Shown here: in pieces, positions 1 to 6,456 of the stretch | Layout: each line of letters begins with the position of its first letter | Position numbering within the stretch: position 1 is the stretch's first letter | Source: Fibrobacter sp. | GTDB taxonomy: Bacteria > Fibrobacterota > Fibrobacteria > Fibrobacterales > Fibrobacteraceae | DNA length: 8,038 nt | Direction: 5' to 3' | NCBI GenBank assembly: GCA_017550445.1 | Contig: JAFZOV010000162.1 | Location: 1-8,038 of the forward strand | Translations under genes and position numbers: made by a program | Notes under the pieces: model-generated | Databases searched by the model: none | Told to the model about the DNA's origin: nothing | Seen by the model: the letters and a program-made list of their open reading frames with translations, nothing else

Positions 1-3000
1 ACAAAGAGCGGCTTGATTGCTTTCGGCGGTCTCGGCAATGACGAAATAGATATCAAGAGCGACAGTTCGCTTGTATTCGGTGACCGTGGCCAGGTGCTGT
101 ATCACGATGAACAGGGCAACGTGGTGACACGCCTCGGTGACGACAGGACCGGCTCGCTGGATGTCCATCAGGGCGATAAAGACTGGAATGCTGGCGGTTC
201 CGACTACGCAACCGGCAAGAACAAGGGCGACGAGGCATACTACCAGACCGACGGAGAACGTCGCGGCCCGAGCATTGCCCGTACGGTTACGGAAGACCAG
301 GGCGGAAACGACACTGTTTCGCTGGCCAATGGCCGTAATGTGGTGTTCGGCGGCGCCAACAATGATGCCGCCGTTGATAAGGACGGCAAGCCCATTGTAG
401 AGTCGATAAAGACCGGTTCCGGCGAAGACCTGGTGTTTGGCGATAACGGCTACACTACATTCCAGGGTCGTAGTGATGTCGCCCAGCATCTTAAAATGGA
501 TAACCTGCCCACCATCTACACAGAATCTACCCTGAGCTTCAATTTCCAGGGCCCGGCACAGTATGGCATTGACGCCGACGAACAGGCCGGCGCCGTGGCC
601 GACTACACCGTAAACGAAGTGGACGAACAGAGCGGCGAGACCGTCGCAAGCGCCAAACATGCAGATTACCGTGTAGGCAACTGGAACAACATCAAGGGTC
701 CCTCTGGCATAGAGGCGGGTACGTATGGCAACGAAGACGACGAAATCGTGCTGTTCGACAACGGTACCCGCGCAAGTGCCGTGAGCGTCACGTATGGCGC
801 TACCGAAGCGCACCGTGTCGATACCACTACGGGTCAGCAGATTCGCCTGCATGGTTACGACCAGGGCAACATGGTTTACGGCCCTAACCCGGGCGACGTG
901 AACCTGATGAAGAGCGGTCTTGACACCAGCCGCAATAACGACCAGACCAAGTTGCTTGTTCAGGTCGATGGCCTTGCCCAGTACTTCACGGACTACGATG
1001 TCGTTGTTTACCTCGACATGGTTCGCGAAAATTCCTGGTCGCCCGACAGTGTGCGCGTGGTGACGCTTTACCGCGACTATGTGGATGCAAATGGCGAAAC
1101 GCACAGCGATGTGGCCGGGTGCTACTATGTGAACGACCCCGAGGCGAACACATTCAACGGCACCTGGGTGGTCGCCACGGCTAAAACCGTGGAAGACGCC
1201 AAGAAGAGGGATGATGACGGCAACCTGATAGAACAGGCCAACTGCGTCATTTTCAAGGGCATAACCGGTGACCGTTTCCATGTAGAAATTACCGACGGCG
1301 ATCCGAGCAACGGCCAGAACGGCAAGGACCGCGCGGGCATTGCGGGCATACAGGTTCGTGGCCGCCACCACAAGCAGGACGTGGCCGCCTCGACAGATAT
1401 TGACCATGGCGGAAACGACGTCATTCGGACTTCCGGTGGCGACGACATCGTTGTCGGCGGTACCGGCAGCGACCGGATTAACACCTACGGCGACGAACAT
1501 TACGGCATAGACGACAACGACGTGGTTTTCGGCGACAACGCCAGCATGCTGTTCACTGACCGCGATTCTAACCCCGACACGGCCACCACGGTAACGAGTG
1601 CGGAATCTGTGGTTTCGACCAACATGGCAGCCACTTACGACGACACTATCTTGACCGGCGACGGTAACGATACGGTGGTGGGCGGACTCGGTGCCGACAG
1701 GATTGACGCGGGGGCAACCTCCGCCGCAGACGGGACGATCGAGGGTGTCGATGTCGTGTCGCTCAACTTTGTCGATATCTCTACGCCCGAAAGCCTGCTC
1801 CTGCAGCAGGGCGAATCTGCCGGTGTGGTGGTCGATTCGAACTGGCACAACGTTTACCAGACCGGCTGGCAGCAGAATGTGTTCGGCGACGACCCGACGG
1901 ACGTGCACTTCCGTTACCATATCAACGGCAACAACGACGCCCCGGCAGAAAAGGTGAACGCCGCCATGGATGCCGATACCGGCAACAACAAGATGCTCAA
2001 GTCTTATGTTTGCGGCCAGGTGCACGATACGCTCACGCTTGAACTGTTTAACCTGCCCGCAAGCGAGTCCGACCCGCGCGACGTCTATGTCTATATCAGC
2101 GGTATCGACAACGAGCGCGACGGCTACGACTACATTTTCGAAATTGCCGGAAGCAACGGTGAAACATTCTACCTGAACGACTGGATTGGCGACAAGTTCG
2201 ACGGCGAATACAAGCAGGTGACCTGTACCAGTTACCAGAAGGGTTCGCTTGCCTCTGGCGTGACCCCGAATATCACGATGATTGGCAACTATGTCGTGTT
2301 CCGCGGTGTAAGCCAGAGTTCGCTTACGGTAAGTATACGCCGTTACGACTCTACCATGGGCGATGCGAACTGGAACAACATCCCGGTGTTCAGCGGCGTG
2401 CAGATTGTAAAGAGCACCCTGCCCGCCGACTTGATCAAGGTCGGCGGCGACCACGACAAGGATCTGGTGTTCGGTGACGAGGCCAGGCTGCATTTTGACC
2501 TGGATATCCCCTTTGCGGGCGACGAGAAGATTGGCAACTACCGGAACCGCGTGATTACGGCCGAGTCCGTTGCCATGACGGCGGACAATGTCGCCAAGGG
2601 TGCGGTCGATACGATTGTCACCGGCAAGGACCGTGACGTGGTTGTCGGCGGCGAAGGGATTGATAATGTGTACTCCGGTGCGGGCGACGACGTGGTTGTC
2701 GGCGACAGGGCTTCGCTGATGGTGGAACACAACAACCCTGTTGGCGTGTTCAGCCAGAATGTGGAAATCGTGCTGGAGGACAACGACTACTCCAAGGCTC
2801 AGAGGCGCCGGTTCCTGGACGGTGACAACGGCATGGGCGTAGGCGAAATGCAGGACCAGGTGAAGCATGGCCGTATCGAGGGCATTGCGCTTGAAACGCA
2901 GGACAACACGGGCGACCACGTGTTCGACGATTCCGCGAAAAACCTGGTGCTCAATTGCGAGCCGACCGTGGGCGGCTTCGAGGTCCCGACTATAGGATTC

Positions 3001-3456
3001 GGCGATTCAGTGACCGGACCGGACGACAATAACAACGGTATTGAAAACGGAAACGAGAACCACAACGAGAACAACGGTTCCGAGAACGGCAACGAATCCG
3101 GTAACGGTAGCGAAAACCTGGGTGGCGAGACGACCGTGACGACCGTCGAGTCGTACCTTATGGAAACGCCGCTCCACCTTACCGCTGGCGAGACCGTGAA
3201 GGTCGTGTTCCACGAATACTTCCGCGACAGCAACTACGTGCCGAATCTCAAGCTGATTTTCAACGGTAGCGAGGGCCAGTTCGCGGCTATCGAGGTTGAC
3301 CTTGACACGGCAAGCGGCCCGCTCCACTACGATATCCCGAGTACGTGGTGGTACGCGGTAGATGTCCCTGACCAGCCGAACGGCGAGAACGGCTGCTTCG
3401 TGGTCTATTTCAAGGCCGAAGAAGACACGGTGATTACGGTTTCTGTAGCCCAGTAG
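1..3456 (+). CDS. Large RTX-like (VFGD/GGxGxD repeat) surface or secreted protein, 3' part only
   Basis: The reading frame is open from base 1 and ends at TAG 3454-3456, giving 1151 visible residues; the N-terminus lies outside the window. A TTG at 13 is in frame but has no ribosome binding site and falls inside a repeat, so it is not taken as the start. Seen: three blocks of glycine/aspartate-rich repeats (GGNDTV, LVFGD, VVGGxGxDxI types), separated by two long beta-rich modules that resemble each other, then an Asn/Gly/Glu linker and a terminal beta-rich domain of about 110 residues. The repeats resemble hemolysin-type calcium-binding (RTX) motifs, whose aspartates bind calcium and help secreted proteins fold outside the cell. 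The module mix resembles giant LEPR-XLL-type proteins. No transmembrane segment or obvious sorting tail is visible, so the secretion route is unknown. An adhesin or surface-layer role is inference. Confidence 0.8.
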   Translation, partial: TKSGLIAFGGLGNDEIDIKSDSSLVFGDRGQVLYHDEQGNVVTRLGDDRTGSLDVHQGDKDWNAGGSDYATGKNKGDEAYYQTDGERRGPSIARTVTEDQGGNDTVSLANGRNVVFGGANNDAAVDKDGKPIVESIKTGSGEDLVFGDNGYTTFQGRSDVAQHLKMDNLPTIYTESTLSFNFQGPAQYGIDADEQAGAVADYTVNEVDEQSGETVASAKHADYRVGNWNNIKGPSGIEAGTYGNEDDEIVLFDNGTRASAVSVTYGATEAHRVDTTTGQQIRLHGYDQGNMVYGPNPGDVNLMKSGLDTSRNNDQTKLLVQVDGLAQYFTDYDVVVYLDMVRENSWSPDSVRVVTLYRDYVDANGETHSDVAGCYYVNDPEANTFNGTWVVATAKTVEDAKKRDDDGNLIEQANCVIFKGITGDRFHVEITDGDPSNGQNGKDRAGIAGIQVRGRHHKQDVAASTDIDHGGNDVIRTSGGDDIVVGGTGSDRINTYGDEHYGIDDNDVVFGDNASMLFTDRDSNPDTATTVTSAESVVSTNMAATYDDTILTGDGNDTVVGGLGADRIDAGATSAADGTIEGVDVVSLNFVDISTPESLLLQQGESAGVVVDSNWHNVYQTGWQQNVFGDDPTDVHFRYHINGNNDAPAEKVNAAMDADTGNNKMLKSYVCGQVHDTLTLELFNLPASESDPRDVYVYISGIDNERDGYDYIFEIAGSNGETFYLNDWIGDKFDGEYKQVTCTSYQKGSLASGVTPNITMIGNYVVFRGVSQSSLTVSIRRYDSTMGDANWNNIPVFSGVQIVKSTLPADLIKVGGDHDKDLVFGDEARLHFDLDIPFAGDEKIGNYRNRVITAESVAMTADNVAKGAVDTIVTGKDRDVVVGGEGIDNVYSGAGDDVVVGDRASLMVEHNNPVGVFSQNVEIVLEDNDYSKAQRRRFLDGDNGMGVGEMQDQVKHGRIEGIALETQDNTGDHVFDDSAKNLVLNCEPTVGGFEVPTIGFGDSVTGPDDNNNGIENGNENHNENNGSENGNESGNGSENLGGETTVTTVESYLMETPLHLTAGETVKVVFHEYFRDSNYVPNLKLIFNGSEGQFAAIEVDLDTASGPLHYDIPSTWWYAVDVPDQPNGENGCFVVYFKAEEDTVITVSVAQ
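16..462 (+). repeat. RTX-like repeat block A
   Basis: This is the first visible repeat block of the large protein. It reads FGGLGNDEIDI, then LVFGDRG (about 70-90), a 70-residue insert, GGNDTV (301-318), NVVFGGANNDAA (about 337-372) and DLVFGDNGYTTF (about 427-462). The glycine-aspartate spacing is that of degenerate hemolysin-type calcium-binding nonapeptides. It probably continues upstream of the window. Confidence 0.6.
526..1365 (+). other. Beta-rich module, copy 1 (WNN...GIQV type)
   Basis: About 280 residues between RTX blocks A and B. Landmarks in order: STLSFNF, AGAVADY, GNWNNIKG, LMKSGLD, YDVVVYLDM, CVIFKGITGDRFHVEI and AGIAGIQVRG. The same landmarks recur in the same order at 1756-2409, so this is one half of a diverged internal duplication. 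The alternating hydrophobic pattern suggests a beta-sandwich. I recognise the pattern as an extracellular module that accompanies VFGD-type RTX repeats, but know no demonstrated ligand; carbohydrate or surface binding is only a guess. Confidence 0.55.
1408..1713 (+). repeat. RTX-like repeat block B
   Basis: About 102 residues. It begins GGNDVIRTSGGDDIVVGG and passes through GSDRINTYGD, NDVVFGDNASMLF (from about 1513), SAESVVS, DDTILTGDGNDTVVGG and LGADRIDAG. The sub-order VFGD / AESV / DTIxTG / VVGGxGxDxI is shared with block C (2440-2730), which shows that the repeat has a higher-order unit of about 75 residues on top of the short nonapeptides. Confidence 0.65.
1756..2409 (+). other. Beta-rich module, copy 2 (NWHN...GVQIV type)
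   Basis: About 218 residues between RTX blocks B and C. Landmarks: VSLNFVDI, SAGVVVDSNWHNV, NNKMLKSYVCGQ, LELFNLP, RDVYVYISG, GNYVVFRGVSQSSLTVSI and FSGVQIV. They match copy 1 in order and approximate spacing, but this copy is shorter, mainly before the central strands. Cysteines occur in both copies but not at clearly matching places. Extracellular location is inferred from the surrounding repeats. Confidence 0.55.
2440..2730 (+). repeat. RTX-like repeat block C
   Basis: The last repeat block, about 97 residues. It runs GGDHDKDLVFGDEARLHF, ITAESVAMT, VDTIVTGKDRDVVVGG, EGIDNVYSGAGDDVVVGD and RASLMVEH. It repeats the higher-order unit of block B. No third copy of the beta module follows; instead the chain passes through about 95 residues of undefined sequence into the low-complexity linker. 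Confidence 0.65.
3022..3126 (+). repeat. Asn/Gly/Glu low-complexity linker within the large protein
   Basis: About 35 residues, almost entirely Asn, Gly, Glu, Asp and Ser, with imperfect repeats of an (E/N)NGNE-type unit. At the DNA level it is a run of AACGAGAAC/AACGGC-like words, of the kind that changes length by slippage. It separates the repeat-bearing body from the C-terminal beta-rich domain (3127-3453) and is most likely a flexible, hydrophilic spacer. Confidence 0.7.
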
Positions 3457-3459
3457 TAC

Positions 3460-3496
3460 GACAGGCAAAGGAGTATATACAGACAGGAAAAAGTAT
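3460..3496 (+). repeat. Imperfect direct repeat in the intergenic gap
   Basis: GACAGGCAAAGGAGTAT (3460-3476) is followed 22 bases later by GACAGGAAAAAGTAT (3482-3496), with one small gap needed to align them. The 22-base offset is about two helical turns, which would suit tandem sites for a regulator of the downstream ATPase operon. The repeats are short and purine-rich, so chance is a real alternative. Confidence 0.25.
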
Positions 3497-3503
3497 TATA
3501 TTT
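3494..3503 (+). promoter_or_regulatory. Possible -10 region for the ATPase/DUF4276 operon
   Basis: TATTATATTT is the most AT-rich stretch in a GC-rich neighbourhood and lies about 25-34 bases upstream of the ATPase ATG, a suitable place for a -10 element with a short leader. No convincing -35 hexamer is seen about 17 bases upstream (GAGTAT at 3471-3476), so the assignment is weak. The absence of a visible terminator after the large gene means readthrough could also supply transcription. Confidence 0.3.
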
Positions 3504-3518
3504 AACACCATAGGACAT

Positions 3519-3522
3519 GGAG
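3519..3522 (+). promoter_or_regulatory. Ribosome binding site of the ATPase gene
   Basis: GGAG lies five bases before ATG 3528. It supports this start: an ATG at 3517 is out of frame and overlaps the GGAG itself. Confidence 0.6.
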
Positions 3523-3527
3523 CGGCT

Positions 3528-4622
3528 ATGAAACTCGAAAAGATTACGGTTGGGGGGTACAAGTCGTACAGCCAGGGTTCGCACACGCTCGAGCTGGGCG
3601 ATATTACGGTGCTCCTGGGCGCGAATGGCGCCGGCAAGAGCAACCTGATATCGTTTTTCAACCTGGTCGCGTTCGGCATGACCGGCGCCCTGCAGGACTA
3701 CCTGAAGAAAAACGACGTGAACTCGTTGCTGTACTTTGGGCCGCAATATACGCAGGACATGGGTTTTTCGTTCTACTTTCAGGACGACCGGGCGCTTGAC
3801 GAATACCACGTGTCGCTCTCTTATGCCAAGCCGGAACGCCTGTACGTGAGTTCGGAGCTGCTCCGGTACACAAAGAAGGGGAGCGGCAAGCCTTTCGAAA
3901 AAAAACTGGACGGCGATTTCGAGCTGGCGCTACCCCGCGAAACGGACGCTACAAGTAAGTACCTTAAGTCGCTGTTGCAGGATATCCGGGTGTACCAGTT
4001 CCACGACACGTCTGACACGGCGCGGGTGAAACGGTCGTGCTACGTTGACGATTCCATGTACTTGCGTAGCGACGCGGGGAACCTTGCCGCGTTCCTGTAC
4101 CGCATGAAGGGCGCGGAACCCAGGTACTACGAACGCATAGTGATGTACATAAAGAAGGTCATGCCGCAGTTCAGGAACTTTAGCATAGACCCGGTTGACG
4201 ACAGGAACGTTCGCCTGAACTGGACCAGCTCAGAAAGCGACGACTACCTGTTTGGCCCGCACCAGCTTTCGGACGGAACGCTCCGCTTTATGGCGCTCGC
4301 CACGCTGCTGCTGCAACCGCCCGCCACGCTGCCGAAGGTGGTGATTCTGGACGAGCCCGAACTTGGGCTGCACCCGCAGGCGGTGCACGTGCTTGCCACC
4401 ATGATAAAGATGGCCGCCCGCAATGCGCAGATTATAATTTCTACGCAGTCGCCGAGCCTTGTAGATGAATTTACCGCAGACCAGATTACGGTTGTCGAGC
4501 GCGACGAGGGAAACAGGACTTCCGTAATCAAGAAACTGGATGCCGAAGCGCTCCGTGAATGGCTTGACGAGTATTCGCTTTCGGAACTGTGGGGCAAGAA
4601 CGTGCTGGGGGGCCAGCCATGA
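3528..4622 (+). CDS. AAA/ABC-type ATPase (RecF/OLD-like, COG4637-like), partner of DUF4276 protein
   Basis: 364 residues, complete. Seen: an N-terminal strand typical of RecF/SMC-like ATPases (residues 1-14), Walker A GANGAGKS (31-38), an inserted middle region (about 60-240), an ABC-signature-like LSDGTLRF (247-254), Walker B VVILDEPELGLHP (271-283, with D275 and E276), and ISTQSPSLVDEF (304-315), where Gln307 stands at the usual switch-histidine position. The C-terminal tail YSLSELWGKNVLGGQP is typical of the ATPases encoded next to DUF4276 genes. The protein is short, with no long coiled coil and no fused nuclease, so it should act with the next gene product as ATP-driven sensor or gate. 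GGAG precedes ATG 3528, and the gene overlaps its partner by 4 bases. A split OLD-like defence role is inference; the ATPase assignment is secure. Confidence 0.88.
   Translation: MKLEKITVGGYKSYSQGSHTLELGDITVLLGANGAGKSNLISFFNLVAFGMTGALQDYLKKNDVNSLLYFGPQYTQDMGFSFYFQDDRALDEYHVSLSYAKPERLYVSSELLRYTKKGSGKPFEKKLDGDFELALPRETDATSKYLKSLLQDIRVYQFHDTSDTARVKRSCYVDDSMYLRSDAGNLAAFLYRMKGAEPRYYERIVMYIKKVMPQFRNFSIDPVDDRNVRLNWTSSESDDYLFGPHQLSDGTLRFMALATLLLQPPATLPKVVILDEPELGLHPQAVHVLATMIKMAARNAQIIISTQSPSLVDEFTADQITVVERDEGNRTSVIKKLDAEALREWLDEYSLSELWGKNVLGGQP
4607..4612 (+). promoter_or_regulatory. Ribosome binding site that decides the DUF4276 start
   Basis: A run of six G residues ends six bases before ATG 4619, inside the 3' end of the ATPase gene. 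It supports ATG 4619 over an in-frame GTG at 4589, which would add ten residues ahead of the conserved first strand. Confidence 0.5.
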
Positions 4623-5296
4623 CGCGCCTGAACGTGCTTGCAGAAGGCTATACGGAACGCGACTTTGCCGAAAAGCTGCTTGCCCCGTATGTGGACCCGC
4701 AGGGCCGCCAGGTGTTCGCTCGGTGCGTGACCACTGGCAGGGACCATAGGAAGGGTCGCGTGTACCGTGGCGGCCTGCCGAACTATGGCAAGGTAAAGGC
4801 CGATTTGACAAGGTGGCTCAAGGAATGCCCCGGCCGCGACGTGTACTTTTCGACCATGTTTGACTATTACGCCCTGCCGACGGACTTTCCCGGCTATGAC
4901 GAGGCCATGCGCAAGGCTGATGCTTACGAGCGTGTGCTTTTTCTGGAAGACGCCTTTGCAAAGGATGTCGGCGACCCGCGCCTGATTCCCTACATTCAGC
5001 TGCACGAGTTCGAGGCACTGCTTTTCGTTGCCCCGCATGAACTTAGCTGGACCTACATTGAAAGCGAAAACGCCATTGAAAACCTTGAGGCGGTAGCGCA
5101 GTCCTTCGGCAACCGGCCCGAAAAGATTGACAACGGCCCCGATACGGCCCCCTCCAAAAGGATACTGAAAGAAATCCCCGAATATGACAAGGTCGCGGCC
5201 GGGGTCGATACCCTTGAACTGGTCGGAATTGACGCGCTAAAAGAAGCCTGCCCGCACTTTTCGGAGTGGGTCGAGAAACTTGTGCGGATATTCTAA
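4619..5296 (+). CDS. DUF4276 family protein (TOPRIM-like putative nuclease)
   Basis: 225 residues, complete, starting at ATG 4619, which shares ATGA with the ATPase stop codon, so the two are translationally coupled. Seen: AEGYTERDFAEKLL (8-21), a TOPRIM-type first strand with Glu9; FSTMFDYYALPTDFPG (77-92) with Asp82, near where TOPRIM proteins carry their second acidic motif; HEFEALLF (129-136); and the C-terminal block GPDTAPSKRI (173-182) with CPHFSEW (211-217). These are the conserved blocks I associate with DUF4276. TOPRIM domains coordinate Mg2+ to cut or join nucleic acids, so a metal-dependent nuclease controlled by the ATPase is the leading hypothesis. The canonical DxD reads DYY here, so activity is unproven. 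The extended N-terminus from GTG 4589 is rejected because homology begins at the ATG. Confidence 0.85.
   Translation: MTRLNVLAEGYTERDFAEKLLAPYVDPQGRQVFARCVTTGRDHRKGRVYRGGLPNYGKVKADLTRWLKECPGRDVYFSTMFDYYALPTDFPGYDEAMRKADAYERVLFLEDAFAKDVGDPRLIPYIQLHEFEALLFVAPHELSWTYIESENAIENLEAVAQSFGNRPEKIDNGPDTAPSKRILKEIPEYDKVAAGVDTLELVGIDALKEACPHFSEWVEKLVRIF
5293..5296. other. Overlapping stop codons of convergent operons
   Basis: The + strand TAA is 5294-5296 and the - strand TAG is 5293-5295, so the two genes share these four bases tail to tail. There is no intergenic room and no hairpin with a T-run. Each transcript must run into the other gene or end inside it. Base composition also changes abruptly here. 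Confidence 0.9.
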
Positions 5297-6453
5297 TAGT
5301 TGTTCTTGCGGGGGATTCTGACGATAAATTGTTCTCCGCTAGAATCGTTTTCCAGTTCTATCCCAGGTTCTTCTTTTATTGCCCTGCGAATTCCTGAACC
5401 GACACCCCTGTATTTCATTAGTTTAGAAGAATAAGAAACTATTAACGGGTTTCGCACAACGGCGTTACCCATTTTGATGTTTTCTATTGTCAAGCTGTTT
5501 GGCAATGCGCCAGGACTTATTATTTCAATTCTGTTTTCAAAAATAAATACCCTGATTGGTGAATTTTTCGAATAGTCTCTATGAGTCAGAGCGTTCTGCA
5601 GAAGTTCCTCTAACGCTATTGGGGAAATTTCCAACTTTCCTACGGAATTGAAGTTCTGTCCTTGCTGAGTGTGCAGTAGATTCCTGTCAAAGAAAGACAT
5701 GCAACTGTCGAACATTTCCGGTATCGTTCCCGTAATATCTACACTGTCTCTGTAGGCAGACCCCTCAATGTCGTTGCCGACAAAGGAAATCGCCTTGATG
5801 CAAAAAACGGGGCGAAATCTTTGGGGGTTCTTCGCGAAAAATAGCAGGCCGCCTAATGTCAGACGATTGTCTTTTAACAGATTTATGTTTGTGTACAGCT
5901 GCTCGTTAGGTACATCTATATCGTCGCTGATTTTAGCCAGATAATCGTTCACCTTTTCCGTGTTAATGTCGCTAATAGAAGTGTTTGGAACGACAAGTTC
6001 ATCTAGGTACAGCAGTCCACTGTGCTGGAAAAGCCTGATTTGCTCATTGTTGTCGGTAAGTTTTCTTTTGTCGCTGCCTTGTTTAACCCATATACGACCT
6101 TGATTGTCTTTATAAGGCTTTGCGACCCCCTCCTTGACATCTACAACTAAAATGTTGCGCTGCGAATCCCCGATAGAGATGGTTACAATTTCTGTCGTGA
6201 CGAATATGGACGGCTTGACCGATTCCGTTGCTATGTTGCCGATTTTTAAGTTGTAGCTACGGATTTGATCGGTAGATAAGCCTTTTATTTCTCCGGTCTT
6301 GTCTACAACTCCAAATAAAATGATACCCCCCTTTGAATTTGACATTGCAATCATTTCTGCGGCAATGCCGTCTGGGCTGTCAAGCAGTTCCTTAAATTGG
6401 ACTGTACTTGTTTCACCCTGTCCTATGATGTCTAGCAATTCTATGGCGGTCAT
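5293..6453 (-). CDS. Schlafen/AlbA_2 domain protein with HATPase_c_4 (putative transcriptional regulator or conflict-system protein)
   Basis: 386 residues, complete. Seen: an N-terminal AlbA_2 (Schlafen-like, COG2865) domain with GETSTVQFKE (13-22) and SNSKGGIILFGV (38-49); a middle region; then a GHKL-type ATPase domain with EELLQNALTHRDY (282-294, the N-box, with Asn287 and His291-Arg292-Asp293), ENRIEIISPG and YRGVGSGIRRAI (348-359). The protein stops about 27 residues later without the winged-helix region that many longer relatives carry. AlbA_2 domains are linked to nucleic-acid binding, and some Schlafen relatives are RNases. ATG 6453 lies 3 bases after the upstream TAA, with GGAAA six bases before it inside that gene, so the two are cotranscribed. 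Low GC matches its operon partner, not the + strand genes. The role (regulator or effector) is undetermined. Confidence 0.85.
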   Translation of the reverse strand: MTAIELLDIIGQGETSTVQFKELLDSPDGIAAEMIAMSNSKGGIILFGVVDKTGEIKGLSTDQIRSYNLKIGNIATESVKPSIFVTTEIVTISIGDSQRNILVVDVKEGVAKPYKDNQGRIWVKQGSDKRKLTDNNEQIRLFQHSGLLYLDELVVPNTSISDINTEKVNDYLAKISDDIDVPNEQLYTNINLLKDNRLTLGGLLFFAKNPQRFRPVFCIKAISFVGNDIEGSAYRDSVDITGTIPEMFDSCMSFFDRNLLHTQQGQNFNSVGKLEISPIALEELLQNALTHRDYSKNSPIRVFIFENRIEIISPGALPNSLTIENIKMGNAVVRNPLIVSYSSKLMKYRGVGSGIRRAIKEEPGIELENDSSGEQFIVRIPRKNNY

Positions 6454-6456
6454 AAT

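Noticed and set aside
13..15. TTG as the start of the large protein
   Set aside because: The frame stays open to base 1, no ribosome binding site can be placed, and a repeat motif straddles the position, so the gene is truncated by the window edge.
3007..3468. Open frames of 144-153 residues on the - strand under the end of the large gene (also 2799-3233)
   Set aside because: They lie antisense to a clear coding frame, have biased composition (Ser/Pro- or Val/Arg-rich) and no recognisable domain or start signal; they are by-products of GC-rich codon use on the + strand.
4589..4591. GTG as the start of the DUF4276 gene
   Set aside because: It adds ten residues lying inside the ATPase tail; ATG 4619 has the ATGA overlap, a G-rich binding site and begins right at the conserved first strand.
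4230..5038. Long - strand frames (193 and 264 residues) opposite the ATPase and DUF4276 genes
   Set aside because: Both overlap two well-supported genes with conserved motifs, and their translations show no domain pattern.
3528..5296. Naming the pair PARIS or Gabija
   Set aside because: The TOPRIM-like protein matches DUF4276 motifs, not AriB (DUF4435), and there is no fused GajA nor UvrD-like GajB.
5270..5320. Bidirectional terminator between the convergent genes
   Set aside because: No stem-loop followed by a T-run could be found; the stop codons overlap directly.
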